Shown here: piece after piece, positions 57,001-64,000 of the stretch
Numbering within the stretch: position 1 is the stretch's first letter
Layout of the letters: each line of letters starts with the position of its first letter
From: Asterias amurensis
Lineage: Eukaryota > Echinodermata > Asteroidea > Forcipulatida > Asteriidae
NCBI RefSeq assembly: GCF_032118995.1
Contig: NC_092661.1
Span: forward strand, 16,315,006-16,379,005
DNA: 64,000 nucleotides
Direction of reading: 5' to 3'
Made by a program: the position numbers and the translations under genes
The notes under the pieces: model-generated
Seen by the model: the letters and a program-made list of their open reading frames with translations, nothing else
The model's database searches: none
What the model was told of the DNA's origin: nothing

Positions 57001-58938
57001 ATTTGGTTGGTAATCCTGTTTTTATCAAGGCAAACATTTCATGTTAAGCAAATTTTTGTGCTCAGCAGCTCTATGAAAGTGGACCCTGGCATGTGAGTTT
57101 TCAGGATTTTTTTCTGATTTGAGGATCTTTGCAAAATCTCAGAGTGAGCAAATTTGTCTTGAATTTATTTTGTTTGTTTACAAAAATACACCACATTATG
57201 TCCAAACATGTAGTTGTATATTTGTGGTGATGCAGTTTGTAAATCTCCTGAATGGTAACATCTGAGAGGGTCTGGGTCTACCCACCCTGGAGAACCCAGG
57301 CCAGCAAGACATTTTTTTTTCAGGAAAGTTCCAGTCTTCAAATCTTGTACCTGATTCATGTATAAACCCTGCTTCTCTTAATAACAACATTAATAATTGT
57401 ACGCGTGTCATGTGTTTTTATAAACATTCATGTTGTGATGTCACATTGCATATTGGTAAAGTGCATCTTTTATTCATTGGTTTTTGATGTTTATGTATTT
57501 ATTTCTGTGCGATTCCATTTGATTATTTGTTGAATGTAATTTTTAACAAAGGATAGTTTCTAATGTTACATATGTGATGTATTTAATCTGCTCCTTTTTA
57601 ATCACTCATTTCACCTATTTTGGTTGCTATGTGATTTTTTAATGAATCTTTGATTAATTAATGAATGAATTTATCATGTATATAACTTCAGTGAGAGTGT
57701 TGACTTTGAACTGTGTATTATGCATTTATCATACGATATCATAAACGTAGGCTGGAATACTTTATTTATCATTCATATCTACAGACAATGATTTTAAACG
57801 GTCACACAGTAGGAGGGTTGACTATTCTGTGAGCATGTAGATGCATTTGTCATATGACATCATACTGCATGGTGGCATACCTCATCTCTTATTCAAACCA
57901 CAGTGGATGATATTGAATGGTCAGACAGTAGGAGGGTTTACTGTGAACTGAGTAGAGGCATTCACTACATGGTATCATGCAGGCTGGCATAGTTTATCTA
58001 TTATTCAAAACCACAGTGTTTATAGAACAGGTGTTTGTATTTATAGGCTTAGAACTTTTTGCTTGTAGTTTTTACGTGTTTTTATTTTGGCTGACATGTA
58101 CTTATTCTGTTGATTTTGTTTTGAGTTTGACGTATAAGGCGTTCAATAGGTATTTTATTATTATTTTAAGTATTATTATCAATGTTTACTCATTACTCGT
58201 ACTATTCTACAGGTAGAGTTGGCAATTCTACTGAACTGTGCTTTTAAAACGATGGAAGTTACTGATGCAATTAGAAAACTAAAAACAATTGTTTGATAAT
58301 TTTCCATTCATAGTAAGAATGGAAAGCCACAGAAGAGGGGTAAGATCAATCTGATTGGTCGATTACAACTGAACACGGAGAGGAGCGCTGAGGACGAGAA
58401 GGAAGGCATTGTACAACTCAGAATACTCAGAACTCAGGTTGGTCATCTCAGACTGGGGTCTTAAAAAACACTGTGAATTTCAAACCAGTCACCTTCCCTC
58501 TGCCCCGATCTCAGGCTGGTGTCTTAAAAAAACACTGAATTTCAAACCAGTCGCCTTCCCTCTGCCCCGATCTCAGACAGGTGTCTTCAAAAAGTTTGAA
58601 ATTTAAACTAGCAACCTTCCCTCACCCCTGGTCTGTAAAAAAAAAGGAGAGGTTAGCATGAACAAATATTAAATTGGAAAATAATAATGTCTAAATAACA
58701 AGAACAATGAGATGGCAATAATCTTGGTCTCATCTCTTTACAGGAGGCAATCGTCAAGATAATGAAGATGAGAAAGAAGATAACGAATGCTCAGCTTCAG
58801 ACGGAGCTGGTTGAGATCTTGAAGAACATGTTCCTCCCTCAGAAGAAGATGATCAAGGAGCAGATTGAATGGCTGATTGAACATAAATACATGAAACGAG
58901 AGGAGAACAATATCAATACCTTTATTTATCTCGCATAG
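42617..58938 (+). CDS. CUL5: Cullin-5, scaffold of CRL5 ubiquitin ligases
   Basis: Binds Elongin B/C-SOCS-box receptors at its N-terminus and RBX2 at its C-terminus. Nineteen exons: 42617-42640, 44810-44919, 45705-45804, 46099-46284, 47324-47465, 47821-47966, 48440-48520, 49333-49426, 50910-51040, 51585-51692, 52629-52693, 53217-53349, 54081-54212, 54348-54471, 55100-55272, 56402-56563, 56683-56801, 58314-58437, 58744-58938. Sum 2349 nt, 782 aa; human is 780. Hallmarks: LQFEDKWEGMRPTVLKLLRQ, IGVRESYVNLC, GLADMVAAADIIT, PESKCPELLANYCD, RYHKAHLTRRLI, MPADYVNKLARMFQDIK, KILNAGAWSR, SGRKLQWHHLMSNG, then the winged-helix segment with the NEDD8 acceptor K726 in IVKIMKMRKKI, ending NTFIYLA. The 24-nt first coding exon encodes MASSAMLK. 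All introns GT-AG; intact, no breaks. Confidence 0.97.
43664..43800. mobile_element. Foldback with perfect 42-bp arms
   Basis: ttggactaaaccattctgtg at 43664 continues to gcagtg at 43705 and is exactly complementary to 43759-43800, with a 53-bp loop. Outer flanks are also partly complementary (gccgag / atcggc). In CUL5 intron 1. Confidence 0.85.
43970..44095 (+). mobile_element. Non-LTR retroelement 3' tail (tentative)
   Basis: ttcttctgagcgcttagaga and ttctaggcgctatacatgtt with a short att-rich end, a typical tail form. Confidence 0.4.
44397..44783 (-). mobile_element. MITE family A, full length
   Basis: aaagacactggacactattg to caatagtgtccagtg, with an internal dyad gatttcgagacctcaaattc. Ends about 27 bases before the acceptor of CUL5 exon 2. 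Confidence 0.85.
44971..45165. mobile_element. Foldback element family J
   Basis: aactcggttcatacttcatg ... gaagtatgaactgggctt with a cgaatgcgaatgcg core; partner of 27745. Confidence 0.78.
45230..45465 (-). mobile_element. Family K dispersed repeat
   Basis: Inverse of 30065: cagttcttttcagaactgag, cacacatggtgttaccgcaa, tgatacctcaccatgcaatg. Confidence 0.65.
45906..46055. mobile_element. Family I foldback, internally deleted
   Basis: ttaaagaaacacgttgcctt ... aaggcgacatgttcctttaa, only 150 bp. Ends 43 bases before CUL5 exon 4. Confidence 0.8.
46330..46740 (+). mobile_element. Family D dispersed repeat, uninterrupted
   Basis: aacaaggctaaaagccactc, gctgaaggtaggaattgaca, gaagggaaacatgcaccagg, ctctttgttctacatctcgg. 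Provides the empty site (attcctcttaaaagatgg) for the MITE at 22493. Confidence 0.7.
46832..47020 (+). repeat. Family O repeat
   Basis: cctacaatcctggccatatc, tcgttgggccccctctccac, ggcccaagcattttgcccgg; the first part is the inverse of 16741-16840. Confidence 0.5.
47028..47130 (+). repeat. Solo unit related to the 57.7-kb tandem repeat
   Basis: tatgatatcgtacaatgtag...ttagcatagtttat...gataatgaatggccaaacag resembles units at 57722-58015 in the same gene. Confidence 0.55.
47133..47294. mobile_element. Family C element, diverged
   Basis: caatttcaccgaactcttcc ... ctagcgtttcgtgaagttgg with internal ctcgagatagg / cctaacttaag blocks. Ends about 30 bases before CUL5 exon 5. Confidence 0.65.
47498..47716. 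mobile_element. Family I, one arm mostly deleted
   Basis: ttaaagggaaggtacacgtt, then the centre ctcccataaatggccgaccg and the full right arm to aacgtgttcctttaa. Starts 33 bases after CUL5 exon 5. Confidence 0.8.
48029..48392 (-). mobile_element. MITE family A, diverged
   Basis: tctcagcatatgcataaagc, tgggctcgattggtcatcgc, agggagccatttctcacaat, aatgtgtccagtgcctttcg. It has the alternative centre aaggcttcaggcctgaagtc. Ends 47 bases before CUL5 exon 7. Confidence 0.75.
48565..48803. mobile_element. Foldback element family E
   Basis: agggcccaatttcatagagc ... agctctatgaaagtgggccc. Starts 45 bases after CUL5 exon 7. Confidence 0.87.
49446..49645. mobile_element. Family M repeat
   Basis: atattgacccatttcacctg...gatgtgccattttggtggtc...ttaggtgacgcggcgtttac...gcgtgcaaggggtcaa, the inverse of 20536-20757. 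Starts 20 bases after CUL5 exon 8. Confidence 0.65.
49980..50430 (+). mobile_element. Possible non-LTR element 3' region
   Basis: T-rich DNA ending gattgcccgaataaatatta and running into an ATT microsatellite, like the tail at 21105. No coding domain can be read. Confidence 0.35.
50431..50708 (+). repeat. Compound microsatellite (ATT)n-(TTGTTA)n-(ATT)n
   Basis: About 50 bases of ATT, about 180 bases of near-perfect TTGTTA hexamers (50481-50660), then ATT again. It generates long low-complexity ORFs in several frames. Confidence 0.96.
51085..51250 (+). mobile_element. tRNA-derived SINE family F
   Basis: tcgtgaccgaagggttaaga, agcagagtgtgggttcgaat, gtgtccttaagcaagacata, aaaggtcctgtgtgttg. Supplies the empty site for the MITE at 26983. 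Confidence 0.75.
52280..52425 (+). repeat. Poly-A run and possible retroelement tail
   Basis: A run of about 17 A at 52279, then gtgtaaagcggtgtggtacc...gaagctatataaatgtcacg, a tail-like form. Confidence 0.35.
52726..53115 (+). mobile_element. MITE family B, full length
   Basis: TTAAAGCCATTGGACACTTT to AAAGTGTATAATGGCTTTAA, with internal catgacatgtgtttaaaata. Starts 33 bases after CUL5 exon 11. Confidence 0.9.
53366..53407 (+). mobile_element. MITE family A, left-end fragment
   Basis: ttaaaaggcagcagacacta followed by ttggtaattactcaaagta; 17 bases after CUL5 exon 12. Confidence 0.65.
53576..53724. mobile_element. Foldback element family C, best copy
   Basis: ggggtggatttcacaaagag ... ctctttgtgaaatcgacccc; arms of gttaggactagtcctaactt blocks; about 149 bp. 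Confidence 0.87.
53820..54056 (+). mobile_element. LINE 3' end (CR1-like, tentative) with ATT tail
   Basis: Reads STSIFKRSLKTFLFP, the usual C-terminal motif of LINE reverse transcriptases, then gaggcgctgtgttaattgta, gagcgccatagaaatg and (ATT)n to 54053. CUL5 exon 13 starts 27 bases later. Confidence 0.65.
54486..54861 (+). mobile_element. MITE family B
   Basis: TTAAAGCCATTGGACACTTT to GAAAGTGTCCAATGGTTTTAA. Starts 14 bases after the end of CUL5 exon 14, so it almost touches the splice donor. Confidence 0.9.
55976..56240 (+). mobile_element. MITE A right part interrupted by foldback L
   Basis: ttgcaacttcgatgac | element L | gagcacaaattttcacagg...tgcatatgttgg...ggtctttgacatttacc. Confidence 0.7.
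56006..56155. mobile_element. Foldback element family L
   Basis: caatgggagacttttgggac ... ttccaaagtctcacattg, inner arms accaggtaaaatccattgtt / aacaatggcaatttacctgg. Second copy at 62665. Confidence 0.82.
56844..57088. mobile_element. Foldback element family E
   Basis: agggcccaatttcatagagc ... agctctatgaaagtggaccc. Starts 43 bases after CUL5 exon 17. Confidence 0.87.
57090..57700. other. CUL5 intron 17, nothing recognised
   Basis: AT-rich intronic DNA. Possible weak repeats but no family match and no exon. Confidence 0.35.
57700..58018 (+). repeat. Tandem repeat, about 115-121 bp, 2.5 units
   Basis: Unit blocks gcatttrtcatayga-atcat, aggctgg-atac, tcattcaaaccacagt and ggtcacacagtaggagggtt begin near 57722, 57843 and 57958. 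Confidence 0.75.
58447..58632 (+). repeat. 62-bp tandem repeat, three units
   Basis: ctcagactggggtcttaaaa...aatttcaaaccagtcacctt...ccctctgccccgat, starting 58447, 58509 and 58571. The first unit begins nine bases after the end of CUL5 exon 18. Confidence 0.88.
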
Positions 58939-59290
58939 TATACCTCTCCTGATTGGACAGTTAGCCTTTTGTCTTGAAATTACAGCCAGTCAGTGTGTTT
59001 GTAACTGATTGAGTGCAGTCGCCAATACCTTCATTTTGTTTTGCTTAGTACACCTTTCCTGATTGGACAGTTAACCTTTTGTCATGGAGTCCTAGCCAAT
59101 CGGGTGTTTTGTAACAGGGTGAATACAGTCACCAACACCTTTATATATCTCGCATAGTACACCTTTCCTGATTGGACAGTTAACCTTTTGTCATGGCATC
59201 ATTAGCCAATAAGGTGGTTTGTAACTGATTGAGCATGAATGCATCTACATTTTTATAGTATCTTGCGTAGTATCGCTACTTCAGATTGGG
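58908..59290 (+). repeat. 110-bp tandem repeat spanning the CUL5 stop codon and 3' UTR
   Basis: The segment coding for the CUL5 C-terminus (acctttatttatctcgcata at 58919) recurs about every 110 bp: 59031 (ttcattttgttttgcttag), 59140 (tttatatatctcgcatag) and about 59250 (tttatagtatcttgcgtag). Between them lies ctgattggacagttaacctt. Confidence 0.85.
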
Positions 59291-59877
59291 CAGTCAAGTT
59301 GATTGACATGAGATATTGATTAATCCTGACGGCTAGAATTCAAAAGAAGGTTGCTCATTGGCCTGTCCTTTGCGTTGTGCATGTAGCTGTGTGTTTTCAT
59401 CAGTGTAGGAGCCATGTCACATCATGCAATTTACCCTCCACTATTTTCAGTGACTCCCCTTACTTATTCACAATATCACCACTTCACTTTGGAAACGCGT
59501 CGAAAATCTTTCATTTTGTGTTTTTCACCAACTTTTTCCTTGCCCTCTTTATCAAGACCTCCCAATTTCAACCCTATTTCCAAGGATAATTGATCTCGCA
59601 GTGGCAATTCCCCCCCCCCCCCCCCCACTCGTTTCAACCGTTTGAAATAATTATTAGGGAAAGAAAACTACTGTATTGGTCCAAATAATATTTACAATTC
59701 GTAAAACTATTTAAGAGCCTATTTCAGTTTGCTGATTAGAGTTGTCTTCATTGAGTGGGGCTGCTCAACACGGATCTTTGGTCCTTTGAAAAAAATAGGA
59801 ATATTTGTTTTAGTACAAGGGCTGACCTAAATGTACCGTACACATTGGTAGGCCATATAATGGATATTTTAGGCTAT
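59291..59877. other. CUL5 3' flank, with C run
   Basis: No gene recognised. A run of about 18 C at 59610-59627. The CUL5 polyadenylation site should lie in or beyond this region, but I cannot choose one. Confidence 0.4.
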
Positions 59878-60412
59878 TTAAAGGCAGTGGACACTATTGG
59901 TAATTACTCAAAATAGTTATTAGCATAAAACCTTACTTGGTAAGGAGTAATGGGGAGCTGTTGATAAGTATAACACATTGTGAGAAACGGCTCCCTCTGA
60001 AGTAACGTAGTTTTCGAGAAAGAAGTAATGCTCCATGAATTTGTTTTCGAGACCTCAGAATTAGATTTTGAGGTCTTGTGTGACCAGGGTGTTTTTTCTT
60101 TTATTATTATCTCGCAACTTCGACGACCAATTTAGCTCAAATTTTCACAGGTTTGTTATTTAATGCATATGTTGAGATACACCAAGTGAGAAGACTAGTC
60201 TTTGATAATTACCAATAGTGTCCAGCCGTCGATTTCACAAACCTCTTCCTAACTTAAGACTAATCTTAGGACTTGGGACGAGTCACAACCCTGCACTGTA
60301 GCATGGAGAGTATTGGAGACCTTAAGATTAATCCTAAGTTGGGAAGAGTTACTCAGCCTAACTCGAGTCCTAACTCTTTGTGAAATCGACGGCCGTGTCT
60401 TTAATCAGCTTC
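59878..60412 (+). mobile_element. MITE family A interrupted by family C
   Basis: taaaggcagtggacactatt...gaccaatttagctcaaattt...caatagtgtccag, then the nested element, then tgtctttaa. Confidence 0.82.
60228..60396. mobile_element. Family C element nested in MITE A
   Basis: ccgtcgatttcacaaacctc ... aactctttgtgaaatcgacgg. Inserted in the A terminus after gtgtccag, the same position as the C insertion at 7225. Confidence 0.8.
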
Positions 60413-60768
60413 ACTGATTTTTCTCACAGGGAGAACATAGACTAAATTAGGAAGAATATGACATGCCTGGGCCCATGGCTTGTTTGGTATATGTTTTAAA
60501 AGAGACCTTTCATTTCTGTAATAATCATTACAAGACACCTAGACTTTGCTTGTATTGTTGATTTATTTAAGCACATTTTGTCAGTACAAAAGTCAACCGA
60601 AATAACATGAAACCGAAAATTGAATATTGTGTTTAGAAGTTGGGATACTAAATGTTAATATACTATGTACATTTGAAAATTGCATATCCAGACATGACCT
60701 TTACTTTGATGACCTATTTATATAAATGGAAGTAGGTCAACGCAGCAGTTTGTGGCTGCTATGGCATC

Positions 60769-61006
60769 TGGGCCCAATTTCATGGCTCTGCTTACCGTAA
60801 GCACAGAATGAATCAGGGAATTCTGTGCTTATGGCAAGCATATTTCACTGGTTAGCGGTGAATTTTAGCTTCTGCGCATGCGTACTCCACATTACTAGGC
60901 ATTCTACGCTTATACGTTAACGCAGAAATTCGGCGCTAGCACATCAAGCGGGGAATCGTGATCATAAGCACAGAATTCGACGGTAAGCAGAGCCATGAAA
61001 TTGGGT
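60769..61006. mobile_element. Foldback element family E2
   Basis: ctgggcccaatttcatggct ... agccatgaaattgggtcct. Outer 15-20 bases resemble E, but the inside differs (ctgcttaccgtaagcacaga). Confidence 0.78.
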
Positions 61007-61229
61007 CCTGAAGAGTTGGGCAGCTCTTATGAGCCCAGGGTCTGTTTGGGTACCTCTTCCAGTTCTCATTGTGAAACTTGTTTTTTTCCCCTTCCCCCAT
61101 ATTTTTCAGTTCAAATATTTTAAAAACAAAAATTGCCGATGAGATAATTTATACATGGCAGACAATTTTTCACAAGAAAAATGATATATGCCAAAAAACA
61201 AAGAGAGAGAAAGATATTGTATCAATAGA

Positions 61230-61395
61230 GACCACAAGGGACCCCCCGAACAAAGATATTGACAAACTAGGGACACGCTAACATAGGGCTAGATAGCTCA
61301 GTTGGTAGAGCGCTGGCACGTTAATCCTGAAGTCGTTGGTTTGAATCACACTCTAGTCAATGCTTTGTTCAACCTCCAAAAAACAGAAAGATGTG
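61230..61395 (+). mobile_element. tRNA-derived SINE family G
   Basis: aacaaagatattgacaaact, gggctagatagctcagttgg, gagcgctggcacgttaatcc, tgctttgttcaacctcc. The outer arms ggctaga / tctagtc can still pair over seven positions (one G-T), so the head is tRNA-like, but it sits inside the repeated family G module. Confidence 0.75.
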
Positions 61396-62402
61396 ACTCC
61401 AGAGTAACTTGCGATTCAAAACAAACTTAGAATTTGAAGGTTCTGGGTTTGGTTTCACAAAGAGATAAGAGCGATCTTAGAGTGCGAATCAATCTTCAAA
61501 TGGAGCCCAGGGCTATGTATTTTCATTTGGATCAAGGGTGCTACTTCCATATTGACATATTTACAGTCCTGCATGTTCGCAGAGATTTTTGCTTCTTAAA
61601 AAAACTACTCTTATATCTGTACAAAACCCATGGTAGACCACTACTGCAACAGGCAAACAGGCACAACACAAAAGTATAAAGACAAGTGTTGTTTTTGTAC
61701 AGGGAACTGTTATCATAATAAGTAATCATTATGTGTGTTTGATTTGTAAATAAAGTATTACATGAATTATTACTACCTTAAATAGTTAGTTTCTGTACAG
61801 TATTTTCGTGGCTTAACTTTTTAAGAATGGACTATATTAATAGTAACTTAGGGGGTACAACCATGTGATAATTCTCTTTTGAGGAAGAGACGGTTTGGTG
61901 TCTATGGTCAAAAGGGTATAGAAACTCCACTCTAAGCCAAGGGCCTTTCTCAAACCTTGGCTTGGGTCAAGGGCTTCGTGTGCTGTGTACGCAGTGGAAG
62001 CTGTATGAACTGGCCGTTAGGCCTAACAAAAATGTTAGCAGCGTGTTCATTGCACACCATGGTTCGAACATCAGCAGACGGAGCCCGGTATCGGAACCAA
62101 AGCCTTGCATTATGGTGTATTTTTAAGATGGCGCATGTGCATACATGTCTTTGAAAAGTGTGGACCTTAGAACAAAAGAGGTCCACATGGGGACTTGTAA
62201 CACTTTGTGGGCTTCCACATGTCCACACATTGTTATTGAAGAATGGGATTTGCCTGTATTGTACAGAACAAAGGAATGCCCACTCAGTGACTGCACCACA
62301 GCTGTGGGCTGTTAATTTGGGATATCAATAAGCCATCGCACAATGTTCCTGTCGTTTGACACAATGTCATGGTTTAGCGGAGCGTTCCGTCAGTCCAGTG
62401 GA
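61396..62402. other. Intergenic region, nothing recognised
   Basis: Between CUL5 and the converging gene. No exon or named repeat seen. Confidence 0.35.
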
Positions 62403-64000
62403 TTATGGGATAGAAGGCGCTGCAGAGGGTAGCTCTAGATTCTTCAGATGGTCAACTATTCTCGATGCTTGATCATCAATCTCAGAAATACGACCCTGTT
62501 TGCAAAAATAAAAAAAATAAAAAAATCACTTGTGGATGATGGTCTCACTTGCACAAGAATAACATGATTTTGTTATGTATATTTGGTTTACGTTAACACC
62601 ATGTGTTAGAGACCTCCAGTTCTGATGAGAACTGTCATGCTTTTTAACCAGGGCTGAAGGTAAACAATGGGAGACTTTTGGGACGCTTGGTGGCAGCAGA
62701 CTTACCAGGTAAAATCCATTGTTCTCGGTAATGTCCGCATGCTCAGAACTACGTAAACAATGGAAATTTACCTGGTAACTGTCACCTACCGTTCCAAAGT
62801 CTCCCATTGGCCGGGACTACTACTTTTGCTCAGTGGATTGAGGGTACTTCTTGTTATTGATTTCACTACTGCCAAGTAACAGCTTAAGGAAATTGGGCCC
62901 AGAACTTGAGCCCAGGGCCCAGATTCATAGAGCTGCTAAGCACGAAAATTTGCTTAGCATGAAATTTCTTCCTTGATAAAAACAGGATTACCAACCAATT
63001 TTCCATTTTGTTGCATTTCCTAGTTAGGTACTGGTATTCAGCTGTTGTATGGTTATCTTGAAAATCATGTAGAAATTTGGTTGGGAAATCCTGTTTTTAT
63101 CAAGGCAAACATTTCTTGCTAAGCATATTTTTGTGCTTAGCAGCTCTATGAAATTGGACCCAGAGCACCAGACAGCTAGGCCAAAATGGTCTCTGGTGTA
63201 AGAAACCTAACAAAGACTTACGTTGATGATAGTGGTGTGTTCAACAACTTTGATGGTGGCTTTCGCAAGAAACTTGTCGTAATCTTTCTCTTCTTGCTGC
63301 ATTGTTCTGCAAGCTTCGTTGTACCTTGACGGAAAACAAAAACCAATATTGAGAAACGTTAAAAAAACCAACAATCGTTAATCCAAAAGTCAAACTCAAA
63401 CTATTTTAAGGGAATGTAGGCCACTGAAGTTTTGAAAAGTTGGTAGTTTTTAAGTGGGAAAAACATCTGCCCTTGTGCTGTTCGTATAAGTTGACACTAC
63501 AACAACAATTATCAGAAAGATAGTAGAATCACTTGATATTTGCAAATATTTATGGTCAGTTTACAACAACATGCCATGCTGTCATGTCATCGTGTAATAT
63601 TTTAAGGGAAGCTTTCTACCATCATCATCTTTTTCAAAAGATAATGATGGAGCTAAACACAGTTTAAAAAGTGTGTTTAGTTTAATGTAAATCTGTGGAT
63701 GTTTGTGTTTTGTGTCGTACAAAAAGTACCCAAACCCTTTAAAACTCTGCGCTACGACATCTTTAATACTGCCTCTAGCCACCGCACAATCTCGGTGGTC
63801 TAGTTGGTATGACACTGCTCTAGAATTGCAAAGGTCGTGGGTTCGAATCCCACGCGAGTAATATGCCTGTGATGTTTTTTCACAGAACTCGGGGTAAGTA
63901 CTGAGTATACAGTGCTACCAGACATTGGTGTTTCGGGGGAAAAAAACAAATGAATAATCTTTGATACAGTACCTTGCAATGAGTTCCTTCAACTCTGCTT
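62403..64000 (-). CDS. C-terminal exons of a coiled-coil protein (possibly kinetochore NDC80)
   Basis: Three exons, transcript order: 64000-63973 (continues right of the window), 63324-63222, 62495-62403 with stop TAA. All borders are GT-AG and the frame holds. The readable tail is about 73 residues, highly charged and helical (AELKELIARYNEACRTMQQE, EKDYDKFLAKATIKVVEH, ISEIDDQASRIVDHLKNLEL), ending PSAAPSIP. Spacing of EE-x-basic, then a helix and a His before a short acidic helix, resembles the C-terminus of NDC80/HEC1 as I remember it (TEERRK...VATHVGSVEKHLEEQ), the part facing SPC24/25. That match is weak; other coiled-coil proteins are possible. Converges tail to tail with CUL5, about 3.5 kb apart. 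Confidence 0.65.
62582..62830 (+). mobile_element. Family K fragment interrupted by foldback L
   Basis: ggtttacgttaacaccatgt and tctgatgagaactgtcatgc match K; split by L at 62665-62809. Confidence 0.55.
62665..62809. mobile_element. Foldback element family L
   Basis: caatgggagacttttgggac ... ccaaagtctcccattg; partner of 56006-56155. Confidence 0.82.
62913..63163. mobile_element. Foldback element family E
   Basis: cagggcccagattcatagag ... agctctatgaaattggaccc. Upstream of it lies aattgggcccagaacttgag, possibly a remnant of another E end. Confidence 0.85.
63583..63742 (-). mobile_element. Family H element
   Basis: gaagctttctaccatcatca, a dyad gataatgatgga / tccatcattat-like centre, gtaaatctgtggatgtttgt, and the end gtacccaaaccctttaaa. 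Shows the H sequence without a SINE. Confidence 0.7.
63787..63955 (+). mobile_element. tRNA-derived SINE, third family
   Basis: Head tctcggtggtctagttggta...tctagaattgcaaaggtcgt and gggttcgaatcccacgcgag, followed by the body cctgtgatgttttttcacag...ggtaagtactgagtatacag. The head keeps A and B boxes, but the attached body marks it as a SINE and not a tRNA gene. Confidence 0.75.

Overview
The window is animal nuclear DNA: multi-exon genes with GT-AG introns, conserved metazoan proteins, and introns packed with short inverted-repeat transposons (MITEs and foldbacks) and tRNA-derived SINEs. The intronless rhodopsin-type GPCR pair, the foldback-rich introns and the protein sequences suggest a marine deuterostome, most likely an echinoderm (sea star is my best guess). 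The species is inference only. No virus-derived element was recognised.

Layout. (1) 314-4312, plus strand: two tandem, intronless, paralogous GPCR genes. (2) 5005-13483, minus: a cytosolic-type acetyl-CoA acetyltransferase (ACAT2), eight exons; its last exon is not in the window, so the GPCR pair probably lies inside its last intron on the opposite strand. (3) 16854-29948, minus: a complete 15-exon SLC5A (sodium/solute symporter) gene, 657 codons, one GC-AG intron. (4) 31240-33480: a 2.2 kb minisatellite of about 103-bp units. (5) 36096-41579, minus: prefoldin subunit 3 (VBP1), six exons, 191 aa. (6) 42617-58938, plus: cullin-5 (CUL5), 19 exons, 782 aa, divergent from VBP1 across about 1 kb. 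(7) 62403-64000, minus: last three exons of a coiled-coil protein, possibly the NDC80 C-terminus, converging on CUL5.

The conserved genes are housekeeping: a thiolase of acetyl-CoA metabolism, a prefoldin chaperone subunit and a ubiquitin-ligase scaffold. They form no obvious pathway. The GPCRs and the SLC5A transporter are the lineage-specific part. GPCR divergence is focused on the upper TM3 and ECL2-TM5 regions, and the SLC5A protein has lost several residues that bind sugar in SGLT1.

Non-coding DNA is mostly repeats. I name families by letter: A and B (TTAA-flanked MITEs), C (GATTTCACAAAGAGTTAGGAC ends), D, E (GGGCCCAATTTCATAGAGC ends), E2, F and G (tRNA-derived SINEs), H, I, J, K, L, M, N, O. 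Several nested insertions preserve empty/filled-site comparisons. Exon coordinates were placed by hand from splice signals, reading frame and remembered homologues; no alignment or database search was run.
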